Origin: Asterella californica
Lineage: Eukaryota > Streptophyta > Marchantiopsida > Marchantiales > Aytoniaceae
DNA: 64,000 bases
Assembly: GCA_036924285.1 (NCBI GenBank)
Contig: JAYKYS010000010.1
Location: 6,138,001-6,202,000 of the forward strand
Direction: 5' to 3'
The notes beneath the pieces are model-generated. The model was not told the DNA's origin and made no database searches. It saw only the letters and a program-made list of their open reading frames with translations. Below, one piece after another: positions 11,690 through 23,142 of this stretch (its first letter is position 1; every line of letters starts with the position of its first letter). A program made the translations under genes and the position numbers.

Positions 11690-12770
11690 ATGTATATTGT
11701 GGTCATTAGGTTCTTGATTACACCTACTCAGTACCTAAATGCATCAGTCATCGACTGGCAAAAATATGTTCTTCTTTTACTACCTCTGTCTGTATTCACT
11801 CGCGCTCCTCAATCCGTGCTGCTCAACTCATTTCAACTAACTCTCTCTTGCGCTGGATTCCTTGGCTATCTGTATCTATGTTTGCTTAGATAGCCTTCGC
11901 TTATTTCAATACGGTATCACAGAGTTAGTTTGTCTTCATTTCTGCAGTCGGGTTTACATTGGTTTCTTAGAAGCGATCACACGGCATCAGTACATACTAC
12001 ATTTGTTCTCTTGCCCTCTCGCATTCGACATCATTCGACATCATACCAAGGGGAACCATTTCTGGAAATGTGCTTCGCATTACACATTCCCATCGGTACA
12101 CCCTCCGGTTAGAAAATAATTCGGTAACTCCAGTCGGCATTGTTAACGCACATTGGGCCCCCAACTGCTTCTTACTGTTTACTTGGCCCCGTATTTACCT
12201 CTGTACTAGAGAGTGGTCTTTGATAAAATCTGCCGTTCTCGAGGTATGACTATATGTACTTGGCCTATGACGTTGAGGTGCATGTGACAGGAAGGTGTTC
12301 CGCTGCATGCTCCGCGTGTATTTATGTGGTAATTAGGTATATGAGTGTACATCTACTCAGTGCCTATATGCATTAGTACCCGTGTGGCAAATATTCTACC
12401 CTATTCTCTTATCTTCCTTTGCTTTATATCTTTGGCCTGCCTGATAGCTCATTTCACTCGAGAAATCTTTGCTTTTCAAATTTAAAACTCTTCGTTGGGT
12501 TCTTGGCTATCTCATTCTTGCTCGCCATCCACGATCTTCTTTTAGTACACTACCGTTCGGTTTAACTCCTGCTCTTTGAGTTCATTTCCAGCTTTTCCGG
12601 TTCTGCACTTGATGTTGTTAGAATCAGTCACGTTGCATTGCGTTCTGCATCGCACTCTATATCAAGGGAACCTTATCTGATTGCGCGTCTTGTTACACAT
12701 CGGCAAACCCTTCGGTTACAACTAATTCGCTAACTCGTGTCGCACTCAAACTTTGCAGCATTGCGTAGCT
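11690..12770 (+). repeat. Diverged tandem duplication, two ~450-bp units
   Basis: About 11690-12150 and 12325-12770 run parallel: both contain a TGTGGT.ATTAGGT start, CTACTCAGT.CCTA.ATGCAT, then GG.TTCTTGGCTATCT-like sequence, then AAGGGAACC and finally CC.TTCGGTTA-like blocks followed by AATTCG.TAACTC. The order is the same in both with an offset of about 635 bp. Frames in it (for example 11687-11893) are not conserved between units, so it looks non-coding. About 12150-12325 between the units is anonymous. Confidence 0.65.
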
Positions 12771-14350
12771 CATCCAAAAGTGCATATCGTATTTGGAGTA
12801 AATACTTCAAGAACTCATCTTTCTTTGTCAAACTATCTCGAATGTTTTACTGGTAGTTATTTTTTGACTTCACAGTAGATAACCTCCAGTTTTTTCCGGG
12901 ATGAGATCTCTTCTTGTAGCAGATCCGACGAATGTTTAATCCTCTTACGAATTGCATATGCATGACTTTTCTTTTTTGTCAGTGCACAAGTTGATCGAAC
13001 AGTAGGCTAGTTCAAAAATCCATACCTTGTTTCGTCCTGTGAGTAGAAAAATTCAGGTTCGCTTCCGCATCCATAGTTGACATAAAGTCACAATATCTTC
13101 CACAAACTTTGAAAAACCAATGTTATCGTTTGAATAAACATTGTCATCGATCACTTGAGAGAAATGTTCACTGTGAACTTGGAACGGAATCTCTTCCTGA
13201 AAACAAAGTTGAGGGAGCTCGCTAAGAAATTCCTCATCTATGTCAAACTCTACTCTCAGAGTAAGCAAACCCAAATAGCATAACACTGGTGGACCAACAT
13301 TTGTCCTCCCACCAAAAAGAGCATCCCATCATATGGGAAAAAGAAAAACTTTGTTTAGCTTGTCATCTAAAGTCATTCAACGTGAAATTTCTTTATTTTT
13401 AAAACGGCACTCGTAGATCTAGTTCAGTAAGCTGACAACTGACAGATATTGTTGCACATGACAGAAATATTTCTTATCAAGTGTTTTACCTGTTAAAGGA
13501 GAAAATCTCAGATTAGTCGACAGCGTTGGCATCACTTCATATGTTTATTTTTGTCATATCAGCAACTGTTTATATTTATTACTTTTGGTTTTTCCCTCCA
13601 GACCATGTGGGGATATTGTCTAAAAATTCTTAATCAGAAATCTGTAGGACATATTGGTCTGTTCGTATGTAGAATTCATTTCTATCAGATTTTGCATTCC
13701 TTCTCGATTTTATATGGATTGAACCATGTTAATTGACTTGAGTCACATTCTTAAAACTGTTTTTTCTTGATCACCACGTGACTTTTTGAAGTTCTCTTGG
13801 TCATATTGCATGGAAATGTCTTGATTGCGAAATCCGCTGAGTAAATGATATCACTAGACACGTGTAATTGATCTCGAATCATAAGATTTGGTCATTCACT
13901 GTTTAAGAGTTAATCAGAACTTTTAATTAACCTGAATGACTCTGAATTGTTATTTGTGATGGTCATTCAGTGAGTGGTGGTTCATTGAATCGATCCTAAC
14001 CAAATGTTTGAATATAATCATTTATAAAACTTTGATATTTTTAAGTTAATTTTAATATTTTAATTACTCGAACGTGTCATTAAAAAATGATGATGGTCTA
14101 ACGGACATGAAAGATTCTGAGTCGAATTTACGACGAAGAGCTCACCATGCAGTGTGACGAAAAAATAATTTCAAAAAGTCATGAGTGTGACCAAGGAAGA
14201 ACAGTTTTCAAAGGTACGAACAAGTAAATATCCCATGAAAATGATGATTCTCACGAGGTTTTACTTTACTCATGGTTTCCTAAGTCTCATCTGACATAGG
14301 AAACCGTGGCCGTGCAGCCGAATCCTCCTGCCGGGAGGGCTAACTCCCGG
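12771..14350. other. Gap; one doubtful minus-strand frame
   Basis: A 77-codon minus-strand frame (13286 to 13053) is acidic and protein-like (it contains FDIDEEFLSELPQLCFQEE) but has no recognised domain. The rest, especially 13860-14100, is AT-rich and stop-rich. A small perfect hairpin GCCGGGAG/CTCCCGGC lies at about 14333-14354. Confidence 0.3.
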
Positions 14351-14923
14351 CTAAGTCCGTGCAATAGCAGTCCGTGCTTCCGGCTGCAGAAAACCCCACG
14401 GAGAAAAGAGGCCTAAATAATGGCGTCGCGTGCCGAACCCGCTTCTTACTTGAGAGGAAAATAAGAGTTTGTATGCGGACACCATTCTGTCAAGAAAGGA
14501 ATGAAGTGTGAACTGTGGAATAGACAAAATTTCAGTTGCTGATATGACAAAAATCTCCGTGCATACGTCAAAGAAGTCCACTAAGATACTCGTTTGATGA
14601 GGAATATGTGAATGTACGTGAGTGGGTGGAAATTGCATGTTTTGGAAACGAGAGCCAAGGGATGCCCTTATTGCAGGTCTGGACTCTGTGAGGTCTACAG
14701 TTACAGATCGAGAGACAGACAGCCACACACCCTCCTTAGAAAGTTGAAACTGTCCTAACATTCCCGGAACTTTGAGCAGTACGCACCTTCTTGAAACCTT
14801 CGTGACTAAAGTCATCGCAGCGTTGAAACAAAAGTGCTGATCCTGAAGATGGAAGAAGTCGTCAGCTTCTCGTTGCAAATGGGAAAGCTTGAGAAAGTTA
14901 ACCCTTTTACCGAAGGGGTGCAA
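14351..14923 (-). CDS. Doubtful 190-codon frame, unknown product
   Basis: An uninterrupted minus-strand frame with an ATG at 14923 is long for the local composition. The product would be 190 residues with hydrophobic stretches near residues 110-150 and a basic tail; no domain, signal peptide or known motif is recognised. It points away from the gene at 15522, so the two would be divergent with ~600 bp between their starts. It may be a real single-exon gene, an exon, or antisense chance. Confidence 0.25.
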   Translation of the reverse strand: MHPFGKRVNFLKLSHLQREADDFFHLQDQHFCFNAAMTLVTKVSRRCVLLKVPGMLGQFQLSKEGVWLSVSRSVTVDLTESRPAIRASLGSRFQNMQFPPTHVHSHIPHQTSILVDFFDVCTEIFVISATEILSIPQFTLHSFLDRMVSAYKLLFSSQVRSGFGTRRHYLGLFSPWGFLQPEARTAIART

Positions 14924-15521
14924 TTGACAGGGTCAGGGTAAACCTCTTGGCTGGTTAGGAGGAGGTCGATTGCAAAGGAGAGGTTTGGGCTGTGGAGAGC
15001 GAAGCGCTCGAATTCTTCTGTCAGCTACTGTCACAAAAGCTTTCTGACATCATCATGCGCATTCGAGAGGATCAACTAAGGAAATATTGGCGCAATCTCG
15101 ACGTTTTCCACTCTCGGATTTTTATGCATCCATATCGGGTCAAAACTGCAAATATTCTTCTTACTAAGAAGGGGATTTGGTGAGTACTGGTCACTGGGTG
15201 GAATCTCAAATCTGTACTCCTGTATTTTGCTAGCATGTGAACTGAAAATTTGTTGAACTGGCGTGCAGTTTGTTCAAAGCAGCTACTTATTCAAGTCCTC
15301 GTGGTCTGTCGTTCTCGTTTTACCAGTTCCTTCTGAAGAAGAATGTGAATGTGTGAGGAAAGATTGTTCCAGCCGGAATCTCTCGGATCTCTCCTGAAAC
15401 CAACAGAATGATGAGGTCAACAAGATCGGTCTGGATTTTCTTCAAGTTGTCTTGCGTACACGAGAAGAATGTGATCTGCAAACGTTGATGACAAGGGTTC
15501 AAGTCGATCTCTTGAATTTCC
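14924..15521 (+). other. Intergenic region upstream of the 413-residue gene
   Basis: A 63-codon frame at 14992-15183 (containing LEFFCQLLSQKLSDIIMRI) looks protein-like and ends just before a GTGAGTAC donor-like site, so it could be a small exon. No family is recognised. Nothing else is supported. Confidence 0.25.
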
Positions 15522-16763
15522 ATGGCCCGAAGTCGATCGCCGGGAATTCGGAGTCCACGAGCGGGATCTCCAGGAAGTCCTCCAGGATCACGGCGGCGTT
15601 ATCGGACCTACGACTGGCGGCCAGAGGGATCCCTTGGCAAGTCGAAATGCAAGGATCGTCCCGACATGTGCCCTGCAGCCGAGATTCAAGCCTCGAAGAC
15701 TTGCCCTCCGCAATGCATCGTACCAGCTGGAAAGCCATGCAACGGCTCTCGTAAGCCGCCGCGATGCCAAAGCCCTTGCTCCGCGCACTTGGGCGCATGC
15801 AAATGCGTGGGAACGAGCTCTAGGCCGCCGAGTCCAAGAAGTGCGAACCCTTGTGACTACAGATTATGCTCAGCATCTGAAACATACGCGGAGAAAGTTT
15901 CTCCTGCCCATTTGCACTCGTGCTCCGATTCTTGCAATCAGCAAAACCTCCATCGTCGTCCCCGATCTCCAGTCTCAACATGCAATCTTCAAGGCCCGAC
16001 AAGGAAACCTGACATGGACGCGGCAGGGATAATAACCAAGAACCCCGAGTACCCTTGGCCTGCGGATTTCCACACGATCATCCGTCTGGATTCCAGTCTT
16101 AAACACCAAGGCGTGTACAAGTATATAGGAAGGATCAAAGCGCCCTCATTTTGGGCCAGGGCGGGAGACATTGTGATCGTGAAAATCCCCAGGGTGCATC
16201 TGTCGAAAGATAATGGTTACGTTGCATTCTACACTCAGCGACATAACGAGATGAAGTTCCAGTTGTGCCCTGGCGACTTACTCTTGAGGCTAGGGAAATT
16301 CCTGCCCAACAATGTTTGGCATTACAAGCCTAGATACAGACTGTACCAATTGACGGATGAGTATCGGTGGCTACTGATAGGCATCGTTGATAACTTCGTC
16401 GACCTCCTGCCCTTGACGTCACACATGCACGGGAGGGCGGATATAGATCGCCATTGCCGATGGTTTATCCCCCGTCGCGGCGATCTCATCATACAGTTAC
16501 GTGCAGAAGACAACGCGTCCAAGCTGGCTTGGTTCAGCCCTAGGACCAAGGAGTTGCTGAGAAAAGGAGACATTTTGATCAGAGCCTACATCGGGTCCCT
16601 TCAGAACTCTGTGGGTGAACTCATGTCCGAAGTCGAAAGCCAGGTTGAGCTGTACATGTACACAGGTGTAGGGTTGAGCTGGATCTACATGGGAAGAGAT
16701 GACTGCTGGCTAAAAGATGGCTACGATATAATGCCGATTCCAGGGAATGCTGTTGCTGTTTGA
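15522..16763 (+). CDS. Unrecognised 413-residue protein with a Cys/Pro-rich N half and a duplicated C-terminal domain
   Basis: Single open frame with a strong start context (CCATGGC) and no intron signal needed. Residues 1-30 are Arg/Ser/Pro-rich (RSPGIRSPRAGSPG). Residues 40-155 carry 14 cysteines among many Pro and Lys/Arg. Residues ~175-413 form a compact-looking, beta-rich part in which I see two copies of one unit. Unit 1 is about 215-291: GDIVIV, VAFY, PGDLLLRLG, YRLYQLT, WLLIGIVD. Unit 2 is about 320-394: GDLIIQL, LAWF, KGDILIRAYIG, VELYMYTG, SWIYMGRDD. The order is the same in both. No transmembrane segment or classical signal peptide is evident. I do not recognise the family, and function and location are unknown. 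Higher GC than its flanks and the unbroken frame argue that it is real. Confidence 0.7.
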   Translation: MARSRSPGIRSPRAGSPGSPPGSRRRYRTYDWRPEGSLGKSKCKDRPDMCPAAEIQASKTCPPQCIVPAGKPCNGSRKPPRCQSPCSAHLGACKCVGTSSRPPSPRSANPCDYRLCSASETYAEKVSPAHLHSCSDSCNQQNLHRRPRSPVSTCNLQGPTRKPDMDAAGIITKNPEYPWPADFHTIIRLDSSLKHQGVYKYIGRIKAPSFWARAGDIVIVKIPRVHLSKDNGYVAFYTQRHNEMKFQLCPGDLLLRLGKFLPNNVWHYKPRYRLYQLTDEYRWLLIGIVDNFVDLLPLTSHMHGRADIDRHCRWFIPRRGDLIIQLRAEDNASKLAWFSPRTKELLRKGDILIRAYIGSLQNSVGELMSEVESQVELYMYTGVGLSWIYMGRDDCWLKDGYDIMPIPGNAVAV

Positions 16764-19735
16764 GTATCTGAAGTGAAACATACATGCTTAGCAGGGATCA
16801 GTACAACGCGTGCTAAAAGGGAATTGGGTGGGGGACTGGGCTCCTCTGGGCTGGACCTCTGGATGAGGATATCCATTTATCCACGCAGTCGGATTAGAAG
16901 CTCAAAAGGATGCATGATCCGGGGTCCCAAGAGGGAACTTCAGAAATCAAGATTTGCCTGTCGATTAGTTAAATGTCTGTTCATCCTCGTCATCACCAGT
17001 GCGGGATCTTCACATAGTATCATACTTCTTTAGAATAGGTGCACGTGTGGAGATCATGTCAATGCCTGAACGAATCAATGCTTGCAAAGTAATCGATTAT
17101 TATCGACAACAATCTTTGATGCAGACGCCGACACCTCAGCTAACCGTATGCTCCACGGTGAGCATTCTTGTTCGCATAACTCACCACCTGGGCCGGAGGA
17201 GCATAATACGATATTCCTGGTGGTTGTTCCGGATAAAAGTACGGATGATTTGCAAGAAGACTCGGCTAATTTTCTGCAAGGGAGATGGAAGAACATTTTC
17301 CTTTATCATCGACCTGCTCTCCAGGTTGAAAGAGACGAAGGATATGACCTACTCCTGTAACAGGGGGATGACACTCAGACCTAGATACCGTGATTTTGTG
17401 TGAGAACGAGCAGAAAAGTTGGATATGCTGCACGGAAACATTATCAAGTATCAAGTAGCGTCAAATCGAAGTCAAAATACTTCTTTTGACGTAAACTCTG
17501 ATCAAGTTTTGACCCTGAAAACGTAGGGACTTTAACTGGTACAGATCCTGCAACTTACAGCCTCTCCGGCTGAGGTGAGCACAACCTGTGCTCAAGCACC
17601 TCCCATCTTGAGAACATGTTTCCTGGAACTCAATCCACTTCGCTCGTCATGGCAAGAATGAGGTAAACGGGATGTCCATGTATGTAAGACTTTATATCTA
17701 CGCGAGGGGCTATATTCTCACTGAAGCAAGGAGATGTGAGCTTTCAACGTTCTAATCGGCTCTACACGTGGATCTGAGGGTTTCGGAGCGGTCAGAATGT
17801 TGTACACTGGCCTCTGGGCCGTGATCCGATGGATGTTCTACCTAGAAGCGGCTCCATCTTGGTTCAATGCACGGTGCAAGTTCTACAGAAACAAGTTCAC
17901 GAGATAAATCACGATATATACAATTCATTTGTTCAGATTCTGCTGAAAGAAATTACTGAAGTTCCAGTGAGATTCCAGTGGAAGCTTTGCAGTCGCCTCC
18001 AACCTTATAGTGCATTCGGACTTGGCGTTTCTCTTAGAAAGTTCTTACAAAAGAAACAGACTCAGACTGGGTGTAAACATATAAGAACTCAGAAAGATGT
18101 TCTTGTTGGAAGAATGAGAGAACTACGTTCTTTGCATTACTCAATTGGGAAGGACTTCTGCGTATTTGCGCCTGATGAGGTATGAGGTACCCATACCTCG
18201 ACGGAATTTGACTGTAGGCTGGAAACTCCGCAAGGACATCATGAAAAGCCCTCTGCATATCAGATTCTACTTGTACTGGAATAAAGTAAGGATGAAGGAA
18301 ATGGCAACAGCTACCTCGACATTCCAGTCCTGACGCTTAGACCTATTCTGGTTACAGCTTTACAGAAAAGGGGAATTCTTCATGATACAGAAGTCAAAAC
18401 TGTACAAAGAACGCTACCTGACTAACTTTCCGACTTGTCAACACCTGAGTACGACAATTTTCAACGTTGCCAGGTTACCCTTAAGGTCCTTTCCAAAGGC
18501 TGCCGAAGACAGATAAGAAGACACTCTCCTCGAGAGCACAAAACCAGCTCAAGCTCCTGCTGCAGTCAAAAGTTCTGACAGATCTCAAATTCCTCATTTT
18601 GTGCTTTTATGTCTCCTCTTGTAGCTACCCTGTCAAGCACTTCGTGTACCTTGATTCCCCTTAAAACTCGACAGAACTGACGGTCCGAGAAACAAAACCC
18701 TTTCTTGACAGCTACAAGGGGAATTTTTACTACTGTGGCTTACCTGCTTGGAGCAACGTAACTTATGTTAGCACCAGTTAAGGATAAAAATAGACCTGAA
18801 AACAGGAGCACTGTTACCTTTTAAGCTAGAAGAAACAAAAGAGAACGGTGCAAAATGTTTTCTGACTCCTGAGCAACCACGTAGGAGAATTCAAAGAGGA
18901 ATAACCGGGACATATGGCAAATTCACTGGGTCACCAATCTAACCAAGGGGCTCTTTCTTCTTCCAGTTCATGTAATGACAACACACATGAACATCATAGT
19001 TAACCTATATTCCTCAAGGATTGTATATTGTGGATTAAGATTCGAGCGACTGTATAATTTGATGATTGCTCCTCAACTATGTTTCAAACGTACTATGAGA
19101 CGTGCACAACTGCATAGTGGTCTGAAGGTTGAAGGAAGGATAATAAAGGCTTCGACCATCAAACAAATCATCCACTTGGATTGGGCAGCAATTTGGGCTG
19201 TATTTGGTACACCATTGCGATAAGTGTTCAAAGTCTAGAAGCCTGTGTAACATGTTACGCAGTGATGATGAGTTGATTCATGAGACCTAAAGGGAGAGTT
19301 GAACAGCAGTTGACACTTGTAGTAAGTACAGTCAGTAAAAAGTCATTATACCTGGAATTGTACGTGGATCTCCGGAAGCATCAGTTTTATGAGCACTGAC
19401 CTTTTCAGTTTGCAGAAATGGAAGAGGAGAATATGCATGCAAAGTGGAGTTTCGCGGGAAACGAGAGCAAAAGCATGGAAGCAAGGACACATCTGCTCAT
19501 TCAACAGTTTTAACCTTCAAAGAATGAATGAAGAAGGGTACAGAAGTAAAAGAGAACAATATCAATATCAACCAAAACACTCTTTTAAATCTTCCAAGTT
19601 TCTGCATCTTTCGTCTCAGCAATCCTCCTGCGGCGTACAACCAGTTGTGTTTGACTGGAAAAGGTTCCAGCAGGAAGAAGATCTGGTGTCTTTTACACCT
19701 CCAAGTGGTTTTCTTCCCTTTCTGAAAATGTAGAA
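16764..19735 (+). other. Long stretch with only doubtful frames
   Basis: Two overlapping frames (16999-17403, 134 codons; 17082-17360, 92 codons) occupy the same DNA. The second has the more protein-like composition (NTIFLVVVPDKSTDDLQED, then FLQGRWKNIFLYHRPAL) but no recognised family. A 118-codon frame at 17829-18185 and a 114-codon frame with an ATG at 19389 (ending 19733) are also unassigned. They might be exons of one gene or the decayed remains of a paralogue of the 15522 gene; I could not show either. No repeat relation to other parts of the window was noticed. Confidence 0.3.
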
Positions 19736-21640
19736 TTTGTTGGCCAGCTTTTTGTCCATCCGTAGTCGAAACCTATGTTACTCATGATTGGGGTAGGTGA
19801 TCGTAGAAGACACGTCAGTGGCCATAGTTAGGGCCTCCCGATGGCAAACAACTATATTGAGGGTGATGCCGTAGAGCACGCAAGTCATGCTCAGCGGGCT
19901 CAATTCAGTTACGTTTGTGATACAGGACGGCATGCTATAATAGATAGTAAGTAGAGTAAGCAAGACATTTCTCCGACCTTTTCGTTATGAATTCGTAGTA
20001 GCCATGAAACGTGAGCTGAAGGTAGAGATTCTCCTGAAGCGACAGTCATGTACCAAGTGAGAAAGACTCGCTGTATCGAGTGTCGCTGATTCTCCCGTGC
20101 TATGTTCTTTTGCTTCCGCCTTATGGACTGAGGGTCTCACAGGGGGCGTGATAATTCATTCATTCACTAAGGTGGTGCTGTACGAGAATGTTATGCAGAT
20201 AATATCGAGTATGACAGTACAATGATTGGACTAACTGGGAAGTTTAGGTGCACCACATTTAGAGATTTGGATGTAGAATATCAGTAATACCTTCCTTCAG
20301 GAACTAACCCTGAGAAGGTGGTGAGTGAGGATCAAATTTACAGTAAACCTCATCAGTAATCAGATACTTTTCAAGTGTTCTTTCTATTTGCGCTCGCACA
20401 GCACTAGCTTTCGATGTTCCAACTTTGTCAGACATACATAGATTTCTTCAACATGCAGAATTCTATATAGCGGTGGATGGGTATACGGTCAGCTTGAGCA
20501 TTACTACAGTCTTACCCAACTTTTGCAATAAGTCTTTGTTTCTGTATCCAATCTAGATCACATCCACGTATCTTCAACAACTTTCCTGAATCCTTGGGAT
20601 ATGGCCAACAACCTCGATGAAAACGAAGTTGATTTTGATCAAGAAAACAGGTCAACAGGTCATGGAAAATATTTTCTCAAGGGATTAGTTAGAAAGAATG
20701 TTTTGTGTTAAGACAAGGTCGAATTTTCCGATCAAATCTTTAAGTTTCATGGAAGGAACTTCTGAATTCACATGGCTCATAAATCCCGTTTCACCAGCCG
20801 GCGAGTATTCCAGCATGCTCCGTCCATCTCCATAGACGAAAAACTCAGAAAAGTCAGCATGGGATCTCGCACTTTGTTGCGGCTTGAAAACGGAAGAAAG
20901 ACCAACACTGGTCATTCCTTGTCAAGTTTTGGACTAAATTTCGTTGAAAATGTAGATCTCACGATGATGTGGATTGAATGTAACATGCTATAGACGGTCC
21001 TTATACCGTAGTCAGATTACCTTTAGTATGCAGTGGTCTATCGCTGGTAAGTTGTCTCCTTATCTAATGATAAATTTTTCGACAAACGGAATGTTATGCT
21101 GTGAAACGGAAATACAAAAGCCATATGAATCCAGGTTTAACCCGTAGACCAACGAACAGGACCAGGTGAAAAGTTGATTTTCACGGCTGTGATCCCAAGT
21201 GAACTCAGTGGGTTAACGTTTAACCTCAACACTAAATACAGCCCATGGCAATTTGGAAGTGGAGAAAACTGGATACAACGTACAACTGCAGTCCAGAAGA
21301 AGAAACCATGAAAACTTTCTTTTACTAGTTTTCGAACGAAAACTCAAAAGAAACAGAACTAGGAAGAGAACGTCGAACCATCAGCCAGACACAATGCACT
21401 TTGAGAAGTTCAAAGGATCAAATTTGGTAAATGTATGTCAGTTCCACTTCTTATGCAGTCATTGTGAGGAACTAAGAACCAGGAATTAAAATTACCTAAA
21501 AGAACCCGATCGGGGCAAAGGAATACTACCGTCCGTAATGAAGAAAAGGAAGTAAGTAAAGAGAAAAAGAGAAAACTAAATGGAGAAACGTACGATTTCC
21601 CCTCGAAAAGAACGATGTATGGGACCTCAGAAACGCCGAA
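19736..21640. other. Gap; one doubtful minus-strand frame
   Basis: A 76-codon minus-strand frame (20915 to 20685) ends in protein-like sequence (MKLKDLIGKFDLVLTQ) without a known domain. The rest is anonymous. Confidence 0.3.
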
Positions 21641-22173
21641 CTCAAGTTTTCCGTCGCGGACTCGCCGAACGCAATGAGCATATGCTTTGAACAAGTTTAG
21701 AAAGTTTAGAAACATACCGTGCAAGCCTGGAAGGGGAGGAGGAGAATAAGCAAGCGCAGCAAAAGCATGTCGAGGACCTCCTTGGAATGCTCTCCGCCAC
21801 CGCTGCAGCATTGGATGTGGTCGGTCTTGGCAGCTACCGTCCGCGCCGGTCTTGCGCGCGAGCGCCTTCGAGCAAGACACTTGGCAGCAGGCGAGTCGAA
21901 CTTTGTCTTGGAACAAATAGACAACTTTCCACCCTCGTCGGGTCCGAAGGAGCCACGAGGAAACGCCAGAAAGCACCGCTAACGCGAAGGCCGACAGCAC
22001 AGAGCCAAGAAGTTGGTTCTCTCATCATCCCCATGCATGAGCACTGTCACTGCCGAGCGGCGCCCTCGAGGGCCGTGGGCTCCACTAATAGATATACATA
22101 GTTCCGAGAATGCTGTCAGGCGCTTACGTGTTTGTTTCAAGACGCCTTTACTCACTGCGCTTAGAATATTCAC
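21641..22173 (-). other. GC-rich island with overlapping frames, possible first exon on minus strand
   Basis: This block is clearly more GC-rich than the flanks. Minus-strand frames overlap here (22000 to 21410, 196 codons; 21924 to 21706; 22034 to 21834), as do plus-strand frames at 21719-21982 and 21787-22101. The 196-codon frame begins with a hydrophobic, Arg-containing stretch (MLSAFALAVLSGVSSWLLRTRR) but then carries low-complexity sequence. A GTATGT donor-like site on the minus strand lies near 21716. High GC by itself lengthens frames on both strands, so a coding call is not justified. Confidence 0.25.
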
Positions 22174-22272
22174 GGTAATAAAGTAAACTCAACTTACCTC
22201 GCCCCTACCATCCCGATACCACAGATCATTCAGAAGATCACGTACAGTTTGTTCACTGTAAGGCTGCTTATT

Positions 22273-22353
22273 CACCCATGTACACTTCGTGTACATGGGT
22301 GTTTAATATATATCCTAACCCTCCCTATGGGAAGGGTTAGCATATATATTAAA
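22273..22353. other. Second pair of adjacent hairpins
   Basis: Hairpin 1 pairs 22273-22285 with 22289-22301 (13 bp, perfect, 3-nt TTC loop; arm CACCCATGTACAC). Hairpin 2 starts at the very next base and pairs about 22302-22325 with 22329-22353 (about 24 bp with one mismatch at 22314/22341 and one bulge). The first is GC-balanced, the second AT-rich at its base. The pair resembles in form, not sequence, the twin hairpins at 7528. Confidence 0.9.
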
Positions 22354-22797
22354 TGTCCTGTTAAATGACGCTTATTTATAATCCCAATCCCGGACTTATA
22401 CCCTGAGGGACGTCTCAGCCCGCTCTCGACTTATGGTTCTGTCTGGGTCAGTTAGCTGCTCTTGGAGAGATTAACTTTTAACATTTATAAATAATTTTGA
22501 TTTTTTATTATAATTTTTATATTATATTTTTATAACACTTACATGTTTACCGCTAAGAGAAAACGATTTTCACTATACAAGGCCGTTGGGGATGCTTATT
22601 CAGTAGTTTTGCTAGGAATTTGCATAGCTAAGAGTCAATTTACAAGACGACACTAAAATGGAACTCTGTTTTCTCCGTTTTACGCGAGGAATTAACTAGA
22701 TTTAAACTGTGTTATCATATTTTCTGTTTAGATTTCAGTATTTAGTATTTACTCAAGGTTTATTTTCCATTTTACACGTTGTTTGCATAAACTCTAG
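22354..22797. other. AT-rich stretch without gene
   Basis: Contains a TTTTTTATTATAATTTTTAT-like tract at about 22500-22540. No coding or repeat signal beyond composition. Confidence 0.4.
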
Positions 22798-23142
22798 TAG
22801 TGCGTGTCAAAACTAAGAAAGAAGATTCTTTAAAGTCAAAAAAGGAAAAAGTAAAAATTTTATGTAAGGAAAGTTTTGTGTAGAATAGTGAATCACTTAT
22901 GGTTTTATCTGTAAACTGATATAATAATTTTAATTTTAATAATATAATTTCTAAGACTTAAAATAATTATTTGAATCCTAAACTTCCATACTGCAAAAAC
23001 TTACAGTTGAATTCGATGCAGAGCAATAAACGAAGCCCACAAGATTTTCTAGAAAATATCAGTGATCTTTTGGCCGAAGTCGTTACATTCTCTTGCTATC
23101 CAAGAATATTTTCCAAATATTTTGACTTTCACATACACTAAT
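22798..23142. mobile_element. MITE family D, copy 1 (TA-flanked TIR element)
   Basis: The left end reads TAGTGCGTGTCAAAACTA and the right end TTTTGACTTTCACATACACTA, an imperfect inverted repeat. The interior aligns with 48455-48816 in the same orientation, including AATCACTTATGG, AACTTACAG.(C/T)GAAT and CAAGAATATTT. No coding frame. Non-autonomous DNA transposon of about 345 bp; TA flanks point to a Tc1/mariner-type parent (inference). Confidence 0.65.

Noticed and set aside
15588..16032. Long frames on both strands overlapping the N-terminal half of the 413-residue gene
   Set aside because: They are side effects of high GC; only the 15522 frame continues into the well-formed C-terminal domain.
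21410..22000. 196-codon minus-strand frame as a membrane protein gene
   Set aside because: Overlapping frames on both strands, low-complexity tail and a GC-rich island that inflates frame length; kept only as an unresolved island.
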